This document shows, one piece after another, positions 25,701 to 32,713 of a DNA stretch of 64,000 bases. Source of the stretch: Glandiceps talaboti (taxonomy: Eukaryota; Hemichordata; Enteropneusta; Spengelidae); contig NC_135550.1 of assembly GCF_964340395.1 (NCBI RefSeq), forward strand, positions 30,285,176 through 30,349,175, in the 5' to 3' direction. The notes below the pieces were generated by a model. The model was not told the DNA's origin. It did not search any database and saw only the letters and a program-made list of their open reading frames with translations. Both the position numbers and the translations under genes were made by a program. The number at the start of each line of letters is the position of its first letter. The first letter of the stretch is position 1.

Positions 25701-28454
25701 CTTTACTGTACAAGAAAGAGAGAGAGGTTGTAGTGTGATGTATAGATTTAATTATCCTGATTTATTGAGTTAGCAAAGAACATGCAAGACGTAAATAACA
25801 TGATTACACAACTGAAGAATGCACAAATTAGAACACTTTGTCCATGATAAAAGAAAGAATGAGTTCTAACCTAGTGAAATGGGTTTTTGCCCCCTGCAGG
25901 TTGATATCAATTCAGTTCCATTTACATTCAGTTTCATTTACATTCTAATACTGTCAGTTTGTCCTTGAATTTAGAATGGCCACCAGTTTTAAGTAGTGAC
26001 AGGAATTTGTTAGATTGATCCAAGACATATGGTAGGTGTACACCTCTGGTACAAATGTAACAATCCAGGCAGGGGGTAAGATTTTCTCATTTAGTCTAAA
26101 ACCCACTGACCTGTGTTGTTTGTGTATATCAGTACATTTACATGTTAGAGTGTCAACCAGAGATAGATACCAGACAGTGTCTATGTTACTTGTCGGATTC
26201 ATAATCTAAATCTGCTTGTCTCAATAGGAGTTTCTGTTAGGACTAGATGCAAGGAAGGCTATAGTGATGTCAATCAATCTATGCAGTCAGAAATTTACAC
26301 AACAAGACTCACCATACGGGTTAGAACTACAGGAGAAAATGAATGTGATGAACCATCGATGGGAAGCTGTGTGTTCCAGAGCAATTGACTGGCAGAAGAA
26401 TTTACAAATGCAGTTGATGCGTTGTGATGAGTTTCACCAAACTACCAATGACCTACTAGATTGGTTACAAACTGTGGAAAATGATATGAATGAAATGGAA
26501 CCTCTAGAGCTAGAGACAGATCATGAGATATTGCTGGATTATTACAAAACTTACCTGGTAAGTAATACCAACTAAACTAAACGTATTGGAAGCAAATTGC
26601 CGCAAACTTTACCCACTGTGATTCCCTAATAATGTAGACTGACTGAAAAGATCAAATGTATTGAAAATTTACTAAGTACTGAAATTCTGATCAAGTTTGA
26701 ATCTGATATGTCATTTATTAATTTTTATATTTTCCCACAAACAAATCCTTTCATTGCTATCATATACTATTAAAGGCATAACTGCCTGGTGCCTGGCACC
26801 CTATTTTGCATATGACTGACTGTATGTATACTTCTCTACTCCACAAGTTTCATGACACTGACAGGAAGCTATATATTCTATGCCACTAGGGGGCGCTGTT
26901 TACTAAGCAACCAAGAAAGCAAGTTATAATATGAGATCCTAATTATTGTTGTATTTTTTGTATCACAGAAAATACGGCATGAACTTGAAGAATCCCACCC
27001 TAGAGTGATGTCACTAAAAGAGACAGCAGATCAACTATTGGTCAATGCTGAAACTAGAGAGTGGGAGATGACCAAAGGAAAACTCAGTATTATTGTCAAT
27101 AAAGTCAACAGTCTTCTCAAAAGATGTATGGACAATATTGAACTTTTGGAAAATACCATCGACACATCACAATTCCATGATATGGTAAGTTAATGTTGTG
27201 AACTGTTGTGGACCTTCTAGTGATTTCAGAGACGATAGAACCAACAGTTATATCTAATTCTTCTAAAGCACTTTGAAAACATAACAACTATTTGTAAGAG
27301 AAAAACGGAAATATCAGTGACTGTGAAATTCATCAGTGTCATTTGAGGTATTACCTCATTTCATTTTGAAATTCAAATTTAAGTTGTAGAATCATAGGTA
27401 TCTTCAGATATTAAAAGATATAAAGTATTAAATGACAATATAAAACTTATTGTAATATTTGCCATACCTTGTCCATACAGGATGACGACGGTATGATGGC
27501 AATGCCATTAGACTCAATAGATGGTGCTATGGGAGGTATGGGTAGTCCAATACTTCCTATTCGATCCAGCACACCAGTGTTATCAGCAGGATTTCCCCGG
27601 CATTACTACACGGATGCAACTACAAGCACATCAGGAGTGCACGTCCCAGCAAGGTGAGACTGTTTACCATTGTAGTGTATGTTTTTTAACTTCATCAACA
27701 TACTCACAACACTTTCATTGACACAATTTCAATGGATCATTGAATACTTGTATTTCACATCAAGGCCCTTTATCATTATAAAAGTCCAGCATGTTTAGAT
27801 ATTGTTTGTTCAAAAGCCTTGCTACCACCAATACCAAGTTTTTGGAATAAAACGTTTCTGTGAGCTAAGGGATACTGTCATGTTTGTAATAAACAGATTA
27901 TGGTAAATGTAAAGACAATTGTAGAAAGAACTAGTCCATTAATACATGTATAGGTGATTGTATATTTAAAAGTATGATTTTACATTTTGTCTGTATTGTA
28001 AAGTACTAAGGGCCGATGGACTATTGTTTCTAAATAAACCATTATTAATATTATTATATTTAAAGTATCTAAATGTGTTTGATGGTATTTTGGTAGTTAT
28101 ACATTGACCATTAGAATGAATGAAATCTAACAATTTAAAATCTGTAGGGTTGGGGTGAAATGTTGAAATAACATTATGGTATCAGCAGCGTTCAGCTAAT
28201 ACAATATCATAAATTTATTTTTTTACAGGGTTGGTCCAGCACAGCAACAAGGCGGGAATCTGCAAAGAAGATCTGCTTTTCTTGTGAGAGTTTTTAGGGC
28301 GGCACTTCCTCTCCAAATGCTCATGTTGCTGCTACTTGGCGTTGCATGCCTTGTACCCATGACAGAGGAGGACTATAGCTGTGGACTTGCTAACAACTTT
28401 GCTAACTCATTTCAAACAATGTTAAGATATACAAATGGACCTCCACCGATTTAA
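1571..28454 (+). CDS. SYNE1: Nesprin (KASH-domain spectrin-repeat protein), 3' part, 22 exons
   Basis: Nesprins span the outer nuclear membrane and tie actin, microtubule motors or other cytoskeleton to SUN proteins in the perinuclear space (LINC complex). Exons are 1571-1704, 3701-3902, 4479-4607, 5473-5670, 7299-7601, 8256-8582, 8928-9248, 9931-10245, 12904-13070, 16281-16443, 17926-18113, 19460-19610, 20544-20864, 21613-21813, 22896-22949, 23384-23827, 24428-24524, 25089-25294, 26228-26557, 26969-27184, 27481-27653 and 28229-28454. All have AG/GT borders and the phases join into 4866 nt, that is 1621 residues plus stop. Residues 1-1040 and 1207-1489 are heptad-rich spectrin repeats with the recurring Trp of helix A. 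Residues 1059-1206 are a Ser/Arg/Pro linker and the last ~75 residues are the KASH domain. Long stretches match human nesprin-1 as I remember it (for example [37 protein letters not shown]). A single invertebrate gene would be co-orthologous to SYNE1 and SYNE2; the similarity looks closer to SYNE1. The N-terminal CH domains are outside the window. Confidence 0.96.
1705..3700 (+). other. Nesprin intron (2.0 kb)
   Basis: No coding signal. It holds a 75-bp fold-back element with flanking 11-bp direct repeats at 2374-2470 (listed separately). The rest is unremarkable AT-rich sequence. Confidence 0.75.
2374..2470. mobile_element. Small fold-back (MITE-like) element with 11-bp target duplications
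   Basis: Positions 2386-2417 and 2429-2460 form imperfect inverted arms of 32 nt (about 27 matching) around a ~12-nt loop. The body at 2385-2459 is flanked on both sides by TATGTAGAGCC (2374-2384 and 2460-2470). A long target-site duplication of this size is typical of Mutator-like elements. Family assignment is inference, as no transposase is present. Confidence 0.6.
3701..3902 (+). CDS. SYNE1: Nesprin exon b (residues 45-112)
   Basis: The exon runs from phase 2 to phase 0, with acceptor CTAACAG and donor GTAAAT. It starts with a WKTVDEQL helix and contains the helix-A signature of a new repeat ([19 protein letters not shown]). Acidic and basic residues alternate through a Lys-rich linker at the end. 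Confidence 0.92.
3903..4478 (+). other. Nesprin intron (0.6 kb)
   Basis: Intronic sequence with a DR1-type hormone-receptor half-site pair (TGACCTTTGACT, 4319-4330) and a short GT run near 4150. No coding signal. Confidence 0.7.
4479..4607 (+). CDS. SYNE1: Nesprin exon c (residues 113-155)
   Basis: A 129-nt phase 0-0 exon encoding 43 residues ([11 protein letters not shown]... to KSLQQ) that continue helix B of the repeat begun in exon b. The donor is a consensus GTAAGT. Because both ends are in phase 0, it could in principle be skipped without a frameshift. Confidence 0.88.
4608..5472 (+). other. Nesprin intron (0.9 kb)
   Basis: AT-rich intron. It begins with degenerate TTTCTTCAAAATT-like repeats at 4650-4800 and ends at a TTCTGTAG acceptor. 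Nothing else is recognisable. Confidence 0.7.
5473..5670 (+). CDS. SYNE1: Nesprin exon d (residues 156-221)
   Basis: A 198-nt phase 0-0 exon. It carries a complete helix A with the conserved aromatic core ([13 protein letters not shown]), ending RDRMEELK before a GTAAAT donor. Confidence 0.93.
5671..7298 (+). other. Nesprin intron (1.6 kb)
   Basis: Non-coding. It contains a perfect DR1 motif (AGGTCAAAGGTCA, 6690-6702) and a GCGCCCTC motif at 6735-6742. No exon-like open stretch with splice sites is visible. Confidence 0.7.
6690..6702 (+). promoter_or_regulatory. Perfect DR1 nuclear-receptor motif
   Basis: AGGTCA-A-AGGTCA is a direct repeat of two consensus half-sites with a 1-nt spacer. This is the class bound by RXR heterodimers, HNF4 and COUP-TF. 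It lies in a nesprin intron. Function is not shown by sequence alone. Confidence 0.35.
7299..7601 (+). CDS. SYNE1: Nesprin exon e (residues 222-322)
   Basis: A 303-nt phase 0-0 exon with acceptor CTTCCACAG and donor GTAAGT. It contains helix C of one repeat ([14 protein letters not shown]) followed by helix A of the next ([12 protein letters not shown]), the normal spectrin spacing. Confidence 0.94.
7602..8255 (+). other. Nesprin intron (0.65 kb)
   Basis: No coding signal and no recognisable repeat. The intron ends at a T-rich tract and ACACAG acceptor. Confidence 0.7.
8256..8582 (+). CDS. SYNE1: Nesprin exon f (residues 323-431)
   Basis: A 327-nt phase 0-0 exon, roughly one full spectrin repeat in register. 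Helix C has [15 protein letters not shown] and the next helix A has [13 protein letters not shown]. The donor is GTAAGG. Confidence 0.95.
8583..8927 (+). other. Nesprin intron with CTCF-like motif
   Basis: A 345-bp intron. At 8621-8634 the minus strand reads CCACTTGAGGGCGC, 13 of 14 positions of the CTCF core consensus CCASYAGRKGGCRC. Otherwise plain AT-rich sequence. Confidence 0.55.
8928..9248 (+). CDS. SYNE1: Nesprin exon g (residues 432-538)
   Basis: A 321-nt phase 0-0 exon with one repeat-equivalent. It includes [12 protein letters not shown]-type helix C residues ([17 protein letters not shown]) and helix A ([14 protein letters not shown]), and ends LQKCK before GTGAGG. Confidence 0.95.
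9249..9930 (+). other. Nesprin intron (0.7 kb)
   Basis: AT-rich intron ending TTTTCCTTTCACAG. I see no other structure. Confidence 0.7.
9931..10245 (+). CDS. SYNE1: Nesprin exon h (residues 539-643)
   Basis: A 315-nt phase 0-0 exon. It carries [22 protein letters not shown] as helix C and [13 protein letters not shown] as helix A. The donor is GTAAGT after LQC. Confidence 0.95.
10246..12903 (+). other. Nesprin intron (2.7 kb)
   Basis: Non-coding. It contains a 17-G homopolymer at 10945-10961 and GCGCCCTC/GAGGGC-type motifs near 10713 and 10780. The flanking exons join as one continuous spectrin repeat, so no missing exon is needed. Confidence 0.75.
10945..10961 (+). repeat. Poly(G) tract
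   Basis: Seventeen consecutive G in an otherwise AT-rich intron. Such tracts can form G-quadruplex or triplex structure and are prone to length error in assemblies. Confidence 0.9.
12904..13070 (+). CDS. SYNE1: Nesprin exon i (residues 644-699)
   Basis: Runs from phase 0 to phase 2. Helix B and C residues end in [15 protein letters not shown], which differs from the human nesprin-1 segment I remember by a single residue over about 13. The donor is GTGAGT. Confidence 0.96.
13071..16280 (+). other. Nesprin intron (3.2 kb)
   Basis: The longest nesprin intron in the window. It contains degenerate ~120-160 bp repeats at 13790-14110 (a TTACCCCAG-type unit recurring), a TTAG run near 14796 and a C homopolymer at 15008. 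A possible cassette exon at 15772-15831 is discussed under findings. Confidence 0.7.
16281..16443 (+). CDS. SYNE1: Nesprin exon j (residues 699-753)
   Basis: Runs from phase 2 to phase 0. [18 protein letters not shown], then [12 protein letters not shown], closely tracks human nesprin-1. It ends in HRKLHQQQ before GTAGGT. Confidence 0.96.
16444..17925 (+). other. Nesprin intron (1.5 kb)
   Basis: Non-coding. A roughly 68-bp unit (CACACCTATC...TGGTATAGTC) is duplicated in tandem at about 17570-17675. Otherwise AT-rich. Confidence 0.7.
17926..18113 (+). CDS. SYNE1: Nesprin exon k, cysteine-rich ultraconserved segment (residues 754-816)
   Basis: Runs from phase 0 to phase 2, with donor GTCAGT. 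Residues 762-785 (nt 17950-18021) include [16 protein letters not shown] and, from memory, match human nesprin-1 without a difference. [17 protein letters not shown] follows. Four Cys lie within 17 residues (773, 780, 783, 789). Confidence 0.96.
18114..19459 (+). other. Nesprin intron (1.3 kb)
   Basis: Non-coding. Two copies of a ~65-bp unit (ACAGTATCGTTACCATTAAA...GTCCACTCACAC) lie at about 18955-19045. No exon-like signal. Confidence 0.7.
19460..19610 (+). CDS. SYNE1: Nesprin exon l (residues 816-866)
   Basis: Runs from phase 2 to phase 0. [21 protein letters not shown] is near-identical to nesprin-1 ([15 protein letters not shown]). It ends EELRKFE, with a slightly off-consensus donor GTTAGT. 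Confidence 0.97.
19611..20543 (+). other. Nesprin intron (0.9 kb)
   Basis: AT-rich. A hydrophobic open frame at 20170-20466 is not supported by splice sites or similarity. The intron ends CTACTTCACAG. Confidence 0.7.
20544..20864 (+). CDS. SYNE1: Nesprin exon m (residues 867-973)
   Basis: A 321-nt phase 0-0 exon. [29 protein letters not shown] and [19 protein letters not shown] are diagnostic for nesprins. The donor is GTAGGT. Confidence 0.98.
20865..21612 (+). other. Nesprin intron (0.75 kb)
   Basis: AT-rich, with A runs near 20990 and 21050. No coding signal. Confidence 0.7.
21613..21813 (+). CDS. SYNE1: Nesprin exon n (residues 974-1040)
   Basis: A 201-nt phase 0-0 exon. [29 protein letters not shown] and [18 protein letters not shown] correspond to the last repeat before the disordered linker of nesprin-1. 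The donor is GTAAGA. Confidence 0.97.
21814..22895 (+). other. Nesprin intron (1.1 kb)
   Basis: Contains a tandem duplication of a ~66-bp unit (ATAGTATAGTTTGATAGAAT, then GGCTTTGGGGAGGGTGTGGG) at 22666-22785. Otherwise non-coding. Confidence 0.75.
22896..22949 (+). CDS. SYNE1: Nesprin exon o, 54-nt small exon (residues 1041-1058)
   Basis: An 18-codon phase 0-0 exon ([18 protein letters not shown]) between a TGCATTTAG acceptor with a C/T-rich tract and a consensus GTGAGT donor. It sits where the spectrin repeat passes into the disordered linker. Being symmetric and short, it is a candidate cassette exon. It is predicted from splice signals only, so removing it would leave the frame intact. 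Confidence 0.6.
22950..23383 (+). other. Nesprin intron (0.4 kb)
   Basis: Short intron with a C-rich stretch (CCCCCTCCCCCTCCCC-type, about 23036-23058). No other feature. Confidence 0.7.
23384..23827 (+). CDS. SYNE1: Nesprin exon p, Ser/Arg/Pro-rich linker (residues 1059-1206)
   Basis: A 444-nt phase 0-0 exon with acceptor TTTTACAG and donor GTAAGT. The first half is low-complexity, with repeated [21 protein letters not shown] and SASPYREL motifs offering many Ser/Thr-Pro sites. [15 protein letters not shown] corresponds to SGRDTPAS...LEWD in the human nesprin-1 linker. The C-terminal part returns to helix, then [10 protein letters not shown] (human KTPTGPELD). It probably acts as a phosphorylatable hinge between repeats. 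Confidence 0.95.
23828..24427 (+). other. Nesprin intron (0.6 kb)
   Basis: AT-rich intron without visible elements, ending CCAACTACAG. Confidence 0.7.
24428..24524 (+). CDS. SYNE1: Nesprin exon q (residues 1207-1239)
   Basis: A 97-nt exon from phase 0 to phase 1. [20 protein letters not shown] continues helix B of the repeat after the linker. The donor GTAGGT follows a split Val codon. Confidence 0.92.
24525..25088 (+). other. Nesprin intron (0.6 kb) with hairpin
   Basis: Contains two copies of a ~38-bp unit (TTGGCAATCTGGCACTTTTT-like, 24620-24680), followed by a perfect 17-bp inverted repeat (24685-24701 / 24743-24759). The intron ends CACTTGTAG. Confidence 0.75.
24685..24759. repeat. Perfect 17-bp inverted repeat
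   Basis: AGAGACTTGGCTATATG and its exact reverse complement are separated by 41 nt. This could fold as an RNA or DNA hairpin inside the intron. It may be the remains of a MITE. Confidence 0.8.
25089..25294 (+). CDS. SYNE1: Nesprin exon r (residues 1239-1307)
   Basis: Runs from phase 1 to phase 0. [10 protein letters not shown] matches the human ...DRWELLQAQ block, followed by [19 protein letters not shown] (human WQQFNSDLNSIWAWLGDTE). The donor is GTAAGA. Confidence 0.97.
25295..26227 (+). other. Nesprin intron (0.9 kb)
   Basis: AT-rich, no coding signal. A short TTCAGTTCCATTTACATTCA-type direct repeat lies near 25910. The intron ends TCTCAATAG. Confidence 0.65.
26228..26557 (+). CDS. SYNE1: Nesprin exon s (residues 1308-1417)
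   Basis: A 330-nt phase 0-0 exon. [20 protein letters not shown] (human RKAIILSINLCSPEFTQADS), then [12 protein letters not shown] and [16 protein letters not shown], form the penultimate or last spectrin repeat. The donor is GTAAGT. Confidence 0.98.
26558..26968 (+). other. Nesprin intron (0.4 kb) with perfect CTCF-like core
   Basis: Short intron carrying a 14/14 CTCF core match at 26883-26896 (listed separately). No other feature. Confidence 0.7.
26883..26896 (+). promoter_or_regulatory. CTCF core motif (14/14)
   Basis: CCACTAGGGGGCGC fits CCASYAGRKGGCRC at every position. CTCF is an 11-zinc-finger insulator and loop-anchor protein found across bilaterians. The site is inside the nesprin gene, 1.6 kb before its stop codon and near the boundary with the convergent receptor gene. 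Binding is inferred, not shown. Confidence 0.5.
26969..27184 (+). CDS. SYNE1: Nesprin exon t (residues 1418-1489)
   Basis: A 216-nt phase 0-0 exon. [20 protein letters not shown] and DQLLVNAE correspond to IKHELLESQLRVASLQD and CQLLVNAE of nesprin-1, the end of the last spectrin repeat. The donor is GTAAGT. Confidence 0.97.
27185..27480 (+). other. Nesprin intron (0.3 kb)
   Basis: AT-rich short intron ending GTCCATACAG. No other feature. Confidence 0.7.
27481..27653 (+). CDS. SYNE1: Nesprin exon u, disordered pre-KASH segment (residues 1490-1547)
   Basis: Runs from phase 0 to phase 2. It is Gly/Met/Ser/Pro-rich ([19 protein letters not shown]..., [11 protein letters not shown]) with no heptads. 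It corresponds in place to the Ser-rich SGRSTP-containing stretch before the human KASH domain. The donor is GTGAGA. Confidence 0.93.
27654..28228 (+). other. Last nesprin intron (0.6 kb)
   Basis: AT-rich intron ending TTTTTTTACAG. No coding signal or repeat family recognised. Confidence 0.7.
28229..28454 (+). CDS. SYNE1: Nesprin exon v: transmembrane helix and KASH domain
   Basis: The final exon, too short an open frame to stand alone without its splice site. After [13 protein letters not shown] comes a ~20-residue hydrophobic helix ([15 protein letters not shown]), then the lumenal KASH peptide [13 protein letters not shown] and [10 protein letters not shown], followed by TAA at 28452. The last four residues (PPPI) are the SUN-pocket anchor; human nesprin-1 ends PPPL. 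The Cys at position -23 from the C-terminus, which forms a disulphide with SUN in vertebrates, is present. This fixes the identity of the gene. Confidence 0.99.
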
Positions 28455-28664
28455 AACAAAAAAATACCCAAACTTGACCTATTGTGTATAGTAAACAGAG
28501 ATTTGCTTTATGTGAACTTTCAAGAGACTTTTAAAACCTGGCCTGCATTATAACAAGTTGTGTATATGTTGTATAATATGGAAGATGTTTCCTCAGGTTT
28601 CATGTGTCAATATGTAAAGTTTGATAGAAAGTAACAAACAGCTCAAAAAACCAGAATTTTTATA

Positions 28665-28670
28665 AATAAA
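28665..28670 (+). terminator. Proximal poly(A) signal candidate AATAAA
   Basis: Canonical hexamer 211 nt after the nesprin stop codon. A second copy follows at 28837-28842. Confidence 0.45.
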
Positions 28671-29914
28671 ATGAAAGATAACGTTATATTAAATTGTAGA
28701 GAAAGTGCACAACCCAAATTGAATTTTTTGTATGTAGCTTACAACTTAACCCAGCTTCCAGCATCAAACTTATGCAGCTATGTGTCCATTTCTTACACAA
28801 TTAGTGAAAAATTATGTCTGAAATAATCATATACAGAATAAAGTCACATAAAGGCAAGTAATTTTTTTTATAATTTCAAATATTTGCAGTTTTATTCCTA
28901 AATATTTAAGTCTGAAAGTATTTTTTTTGCATTTAGTGATTTTTTATGTTTATCCTAGTTTTAGCATGTACCCACTGTAGTGTATTGTTGGCTTCATATT
29001 TTGAAAAGTAATATTTTGTTGTTTTTGTTCATATTGTCTTGAAATGAAAATTAAATTAATGAATTTTTCTGGTCAAACCAGAACGGAATGTTACAATGTA
29101 TAAAAAAATAAGCTTCTTAAATATATCAGAGGCAAAGTAAATGATTTTATCAAATTTTTCCAAAGAAATGTCCTCCTGATTGTGAAAAAAAAAATCAATG
29201 ATTTTTAACTCTGCATCTAGTATAGAGGGAAAAAGGTAGTATGGTATTATACTATATATGGAGACTTTGAACTATTCAGAGTATAGAGATGTACAATACA
29301 TTTATACATGTACTTTACATGTATATTGCTTCACATAGACAAACTTGTATTTCAAGTGTTTGAAACGACTTGGCTTTCTGTTCTCCATAAACCCCAGGTA
29401 TTCTATCAGCAAATTTGAATTTCTTAAAAAAGTAAACAGGACAGTAAATTGTGAATTGGATACCCATATTCATGTGTACAGCGTCACATCGTGACATTCA
29501 GTTTTTGTACAGTCTTATTTGTACATACCAAGGACAAGAGTGAATGTGTATAAAAAAGGTGTACCAGTGTGGAGAAAGTTTAGTTTAAGCAAATTAGCAA
29601 CGTCATGAATATTAAATAGAAAGTACATACAGCTGAAAATATTTTGTAATACACCAAGCAACGTTTTTATTTAAGATATTCTATATCAGCCAAATGTTTT
29701 ATACGATTGTATTTATAATAAACTATAAGCCTGGAGTGATGATGACGTATGTATGCAGCTGCAGAGATGGAACTGTTACAAGTAGATCTTGTTTTAAACC
29801 ACAACTTTCCAATTTGTGATATATTGTTTTTTTCAATGTGTTTGCATCGCTGTCCAATATTTTTGTACATAATGCTTCTACACTGTATATTTGCTATTTG
29901 GCTTGTTACTCGTC

Positions 29915-29920
29915 AATAAA
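29915..29920 (+). terminator. Distal poly(A) signal candidate AATAAA
   Basis: Canonical hexamer about 1.46 kb after the nesprin stop, followed by a GATGTATAATGATG-type stretch. It would be the end of a long 3' UTR. Confidence 0.4.
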
Positions 29921-31036
29921 ATGGGATGTATAATGATGAATGATGAATCATATATTCAGTGTCTGGATTCCATTTTTTGTACAGAATTGTGAGGCTTGTG
30001 AATGAAGAAATAGTCCCAATGTTCAGCTTTCAAATTTGACACACGCCCTCTATGGAAAGAACAAAACTTCTTTTGTTTTTCTCCACTGCAGTGCGTTAAC
30101 TATTAAAAGTTAATCATAAATATCTATATTTTACAGATGCACCTGTAAATATAATTTTTCATCAATGTATCAATATCATGGAGTAAAATCCGAAATCTAT
30201 ACCTATTACACTTTTCTCTTCTTCCACTTATGATTGAGAAATACATATGTTTTGAACAAATCACTTCTTCAGTGTCTAACTGGATCTGACAGAATGATAC
30301 AAATTTACTGGAGGTGTTGAGTAACCAGTGGTGTGAAAAGGTTAGCTTCAATATATGTAAATTCAGGTGTGAAAGTACTTATCAGTTTATGTACATCTAA
30401 CTGTCCACCTGTGATGATGTCACTGTAGATTGGTGGAATGTCACTGAACAAGGACAAATGATTTGTTCGAAACATGTATGTTTCTCAATCAAAAGTGTAA
30501 GAGGAGAACTTGTGTAGAAATCATGGTGTTTCCATAATGATCGTACATACAACATAGTATTATTATATTACATTTTTGGTCATCTAATCTAAATACTGTT
30601 ACGATGTGGTTGCCCAGCTGCCAGTTTGTACTCTTACTGTGTTTTCAGCAGGTGAATCCACACCATGGTTTGTTCATTATTCAAGGTGAGACTCATCCCA
30701 TCCAAGACACTTCTAGAACGGGCACCTTGCCGTAGGTAGCATGACTCAACTGTCACTAAATTTATCCAACTTGCAGATTAAGAGTTTATGTAGCTATAAT
30801 TTATTATACTTTTGTTACTTTTATTAAGAGATAAAGTGTTTTAATATAACCATCACAAGAACCATGTGACACACTTGTTAAGGTTCTAGTTTTCAAAGCC
30901 CAGGCCTATATTGTGGTTCCAGCTCAATTCCTATATGAGTTGGAGAATTTTTTTCTCGAGTGCCTATTAAAAGATATAAATAGGTTAATATTACCGTACG
31001 TATTAATTACAACTTCCCTAGTGGTCCAGTGGATAA

Positions 31037-31212
31037 AGTATAGTATAGTATAGTATAGTATAGTATAGTATAGTATAGTATAGTATAGTATAGTATAGCA
31101 TAGTATAGTATTATAATATAGCATAGTATAGTGTAGTATAATATAGTACAGTACAATATAGTATAGTATAGTATAGCATAGCATAGCATAGTATAATATA
31201 GTATAGTATAGT
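31037..31212. repeat. (TATAG)n microsatellite
   Basis: About 35 copies of a TATAG pentanucleotide with scattered substitutions (TATAGCATAG, TATAATATAG). It is open in several frames only because of the repeat, so no protein is implied. Confidence 0.95.
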
Positions 31213-31492
31213 AATTAGTATAGTAGTAATTTCATTGAATTAGCCTAAATCAATCAATCATATGAAGTAGTCATATCGGAATATTGATCAAGATAAATTT
31301 TTAAAAAAATAATTTGGGAATAAATATGTAGAAAGAAGACAAAGAAAACAGTAGTGTAAACATAGGCCTTACAAGAAAAGGCAGTTTTCTCACTGCTACT
31401 TGAGTCCAGTTCACTCACTGTTGATCATTTTCTCTTTCCCTCCATCTCCACATACACTTTTCTACATATTAGATTTCCACTAATTACATCAT

Positions 31493-31630
31493 CATTCTGC
31501 CAATCACACTCAATCTACCATTCTGCCAATCACACTCAATCTACCATTCTGCCAAGCCAATCACACTCAATCTACCATTCTGCCAATCACACTCAATCTA
31601 CCATTCTGCCAAGCCAATCACACTCAATCA
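31493..31630. repeat. 26-bp tandem repeat with 5-bp indel variant
   Basis: Five copies of an ATTCTGCCAATCACACTCAA-containing unit. The third and fifth have an extra GCCAA (CTGCCAAGCCAATC). Confidence 0.9.
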
Positions 31631-31777
31631 TACAATCATACATTAGTCTTTAAAGAATCTCACACAGACTTCTCAGTATTTTTTTTTTTACATTTATTTA
31701 AAGTTTTATTTCTTTGACCCTGCAAACCTCCAAGTCTTTCATGTCCTCCAAAAGGGTTCAAAGTTAAAGTTAAGGGT

Positions 31778-31795
31778 GGGGGGGGGGGGGGGGGG
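31778..31795 (+). repeat. Poly(G) tract (18)
   Basis: Eighteen consecutive G in AT-rich intergenic DNA. Its length is uncertain in any assembly. Confidence 0.9.
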
Positions 31796-32242
31796 AGTAG
31801 AACATTTAATCTGACACACTGCATACAGTCCTTACATAACACACCTTGAATATAATGTGCCCTAATGCCAGACATTCATATAAATAGCAAGGTAAAAAGT
31901 TTTGTATTCCATAATTCCCTGGTACCATTCAAAACTAGACCAAAGCGGTCGATAGTCACCACATTTTAAACGTATGATTTTATAAAACTTTTAGCAGTGT
32001 ACTAATTAGCACAATCAAAGTAAATGAAATTTCAGTTCACTCAATCACATGTATTTCTATTAAAATACCATTTTTGTTTTCAAATGTAGCTGTTAATGTA
32101 CTCAATAAATACAAAGTGTTTGATAAGATTGTAGACGTGACTGATGACATCCAAGTAGACTATGTAAGGTCATTTAATGCCTTGTTTAGATTGACGACTG
32201 TGTGCAGTGTGTCTGGCTTGAGTGGTTCTACCTTGTTGAATC

Positions 32243-32255
32243 TGACCTCTGACCT
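32243..32255 (-). promoter_or_regulatory. Perfect DR1 nuclear-receptor motif
   Basis: TGACCT-C-TGACCT on the plus strand, that is AGGTCA-G-AGGTCA on the minus strand. It lies between the two genes, downstream of the receptor's 3' end. It is the class bound by RXR partners, HNF4 or COUP-TF. Function is not shown. Confidence 0.35.
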
Positions 32256-32565
32256 TTGTACAAACATATGGCACATACATACAAAGGGTTTAAAATGCTG
32301 TACAATTGAGCTTTCCTAGCTAGGTTGATTAATGTGCATGGACTGATAAAAGATGGGTGAAATACTCTGTACTAGCCATCTCATTTCTTCTTTAACATAT
32401 TTCAGGACACCAGCTGCAGTTCGGAGAAAATCAAATATTCTCTAAAGACTGACACAAAGTTGAAAAAAGATCTTCTCTTCAAAGATAAAATATAAATGCT
32501 AAAATTATGACTGGCAATGCATGTTACACCTTATTGAAATCCAGCAACATAAGTCTGAGTAGAGG

Positions 32566-32713
32566 CCAGTGTGCCCTCTAATGATAGCCAAATTTTATTG
32601 TTGTGAGTCAAAATGAGAAAAACGGGGATTTCTTGTGAGTCACCACATAGTGAGAGATAGGGGAACACCAAATGTTGATGTGTCATTAGAAATTGGCTTA
32701 GAGGGTACACTGG
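32566..32713. mobile_element. hAT-like MITE candidate (~148 bp)
   Basis: The termini CCAGTGTGCCCTCTAA and TTAGAGGGTACACTGG are inverted with one mismatch in 16. An AGCCAAATTT / AATTGGCTTA pairing follows inside. CAGTG-type ends with CCCTCTAA are usual for hAT (Charlie-like) non-autonomous elements. I could not find clean 8-bp target duplications, so the class is tentative. Confidence 0.55.

Larger units (their letters stand above)
28455..29940 (+). other. SYNE1: Nesprin 3' UTR (extent uncertain)
   Basis: AT-rich sequence after the stop, with AATAAA at 28665-28670, 28837-28842 and 29915-29920. The last is followed by a T/G-containing stretch and would give a ~1.5 kb UTR; the first would give ~0.2 kb. 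Alternative polyadenylation is plausible but not shown. Confidence 0.5.

Noticed and set aside
30924-31189. Tyr/Leu/Ile-rich minus-strand frames
   Set aside because: Product of the (TATAG)n array.
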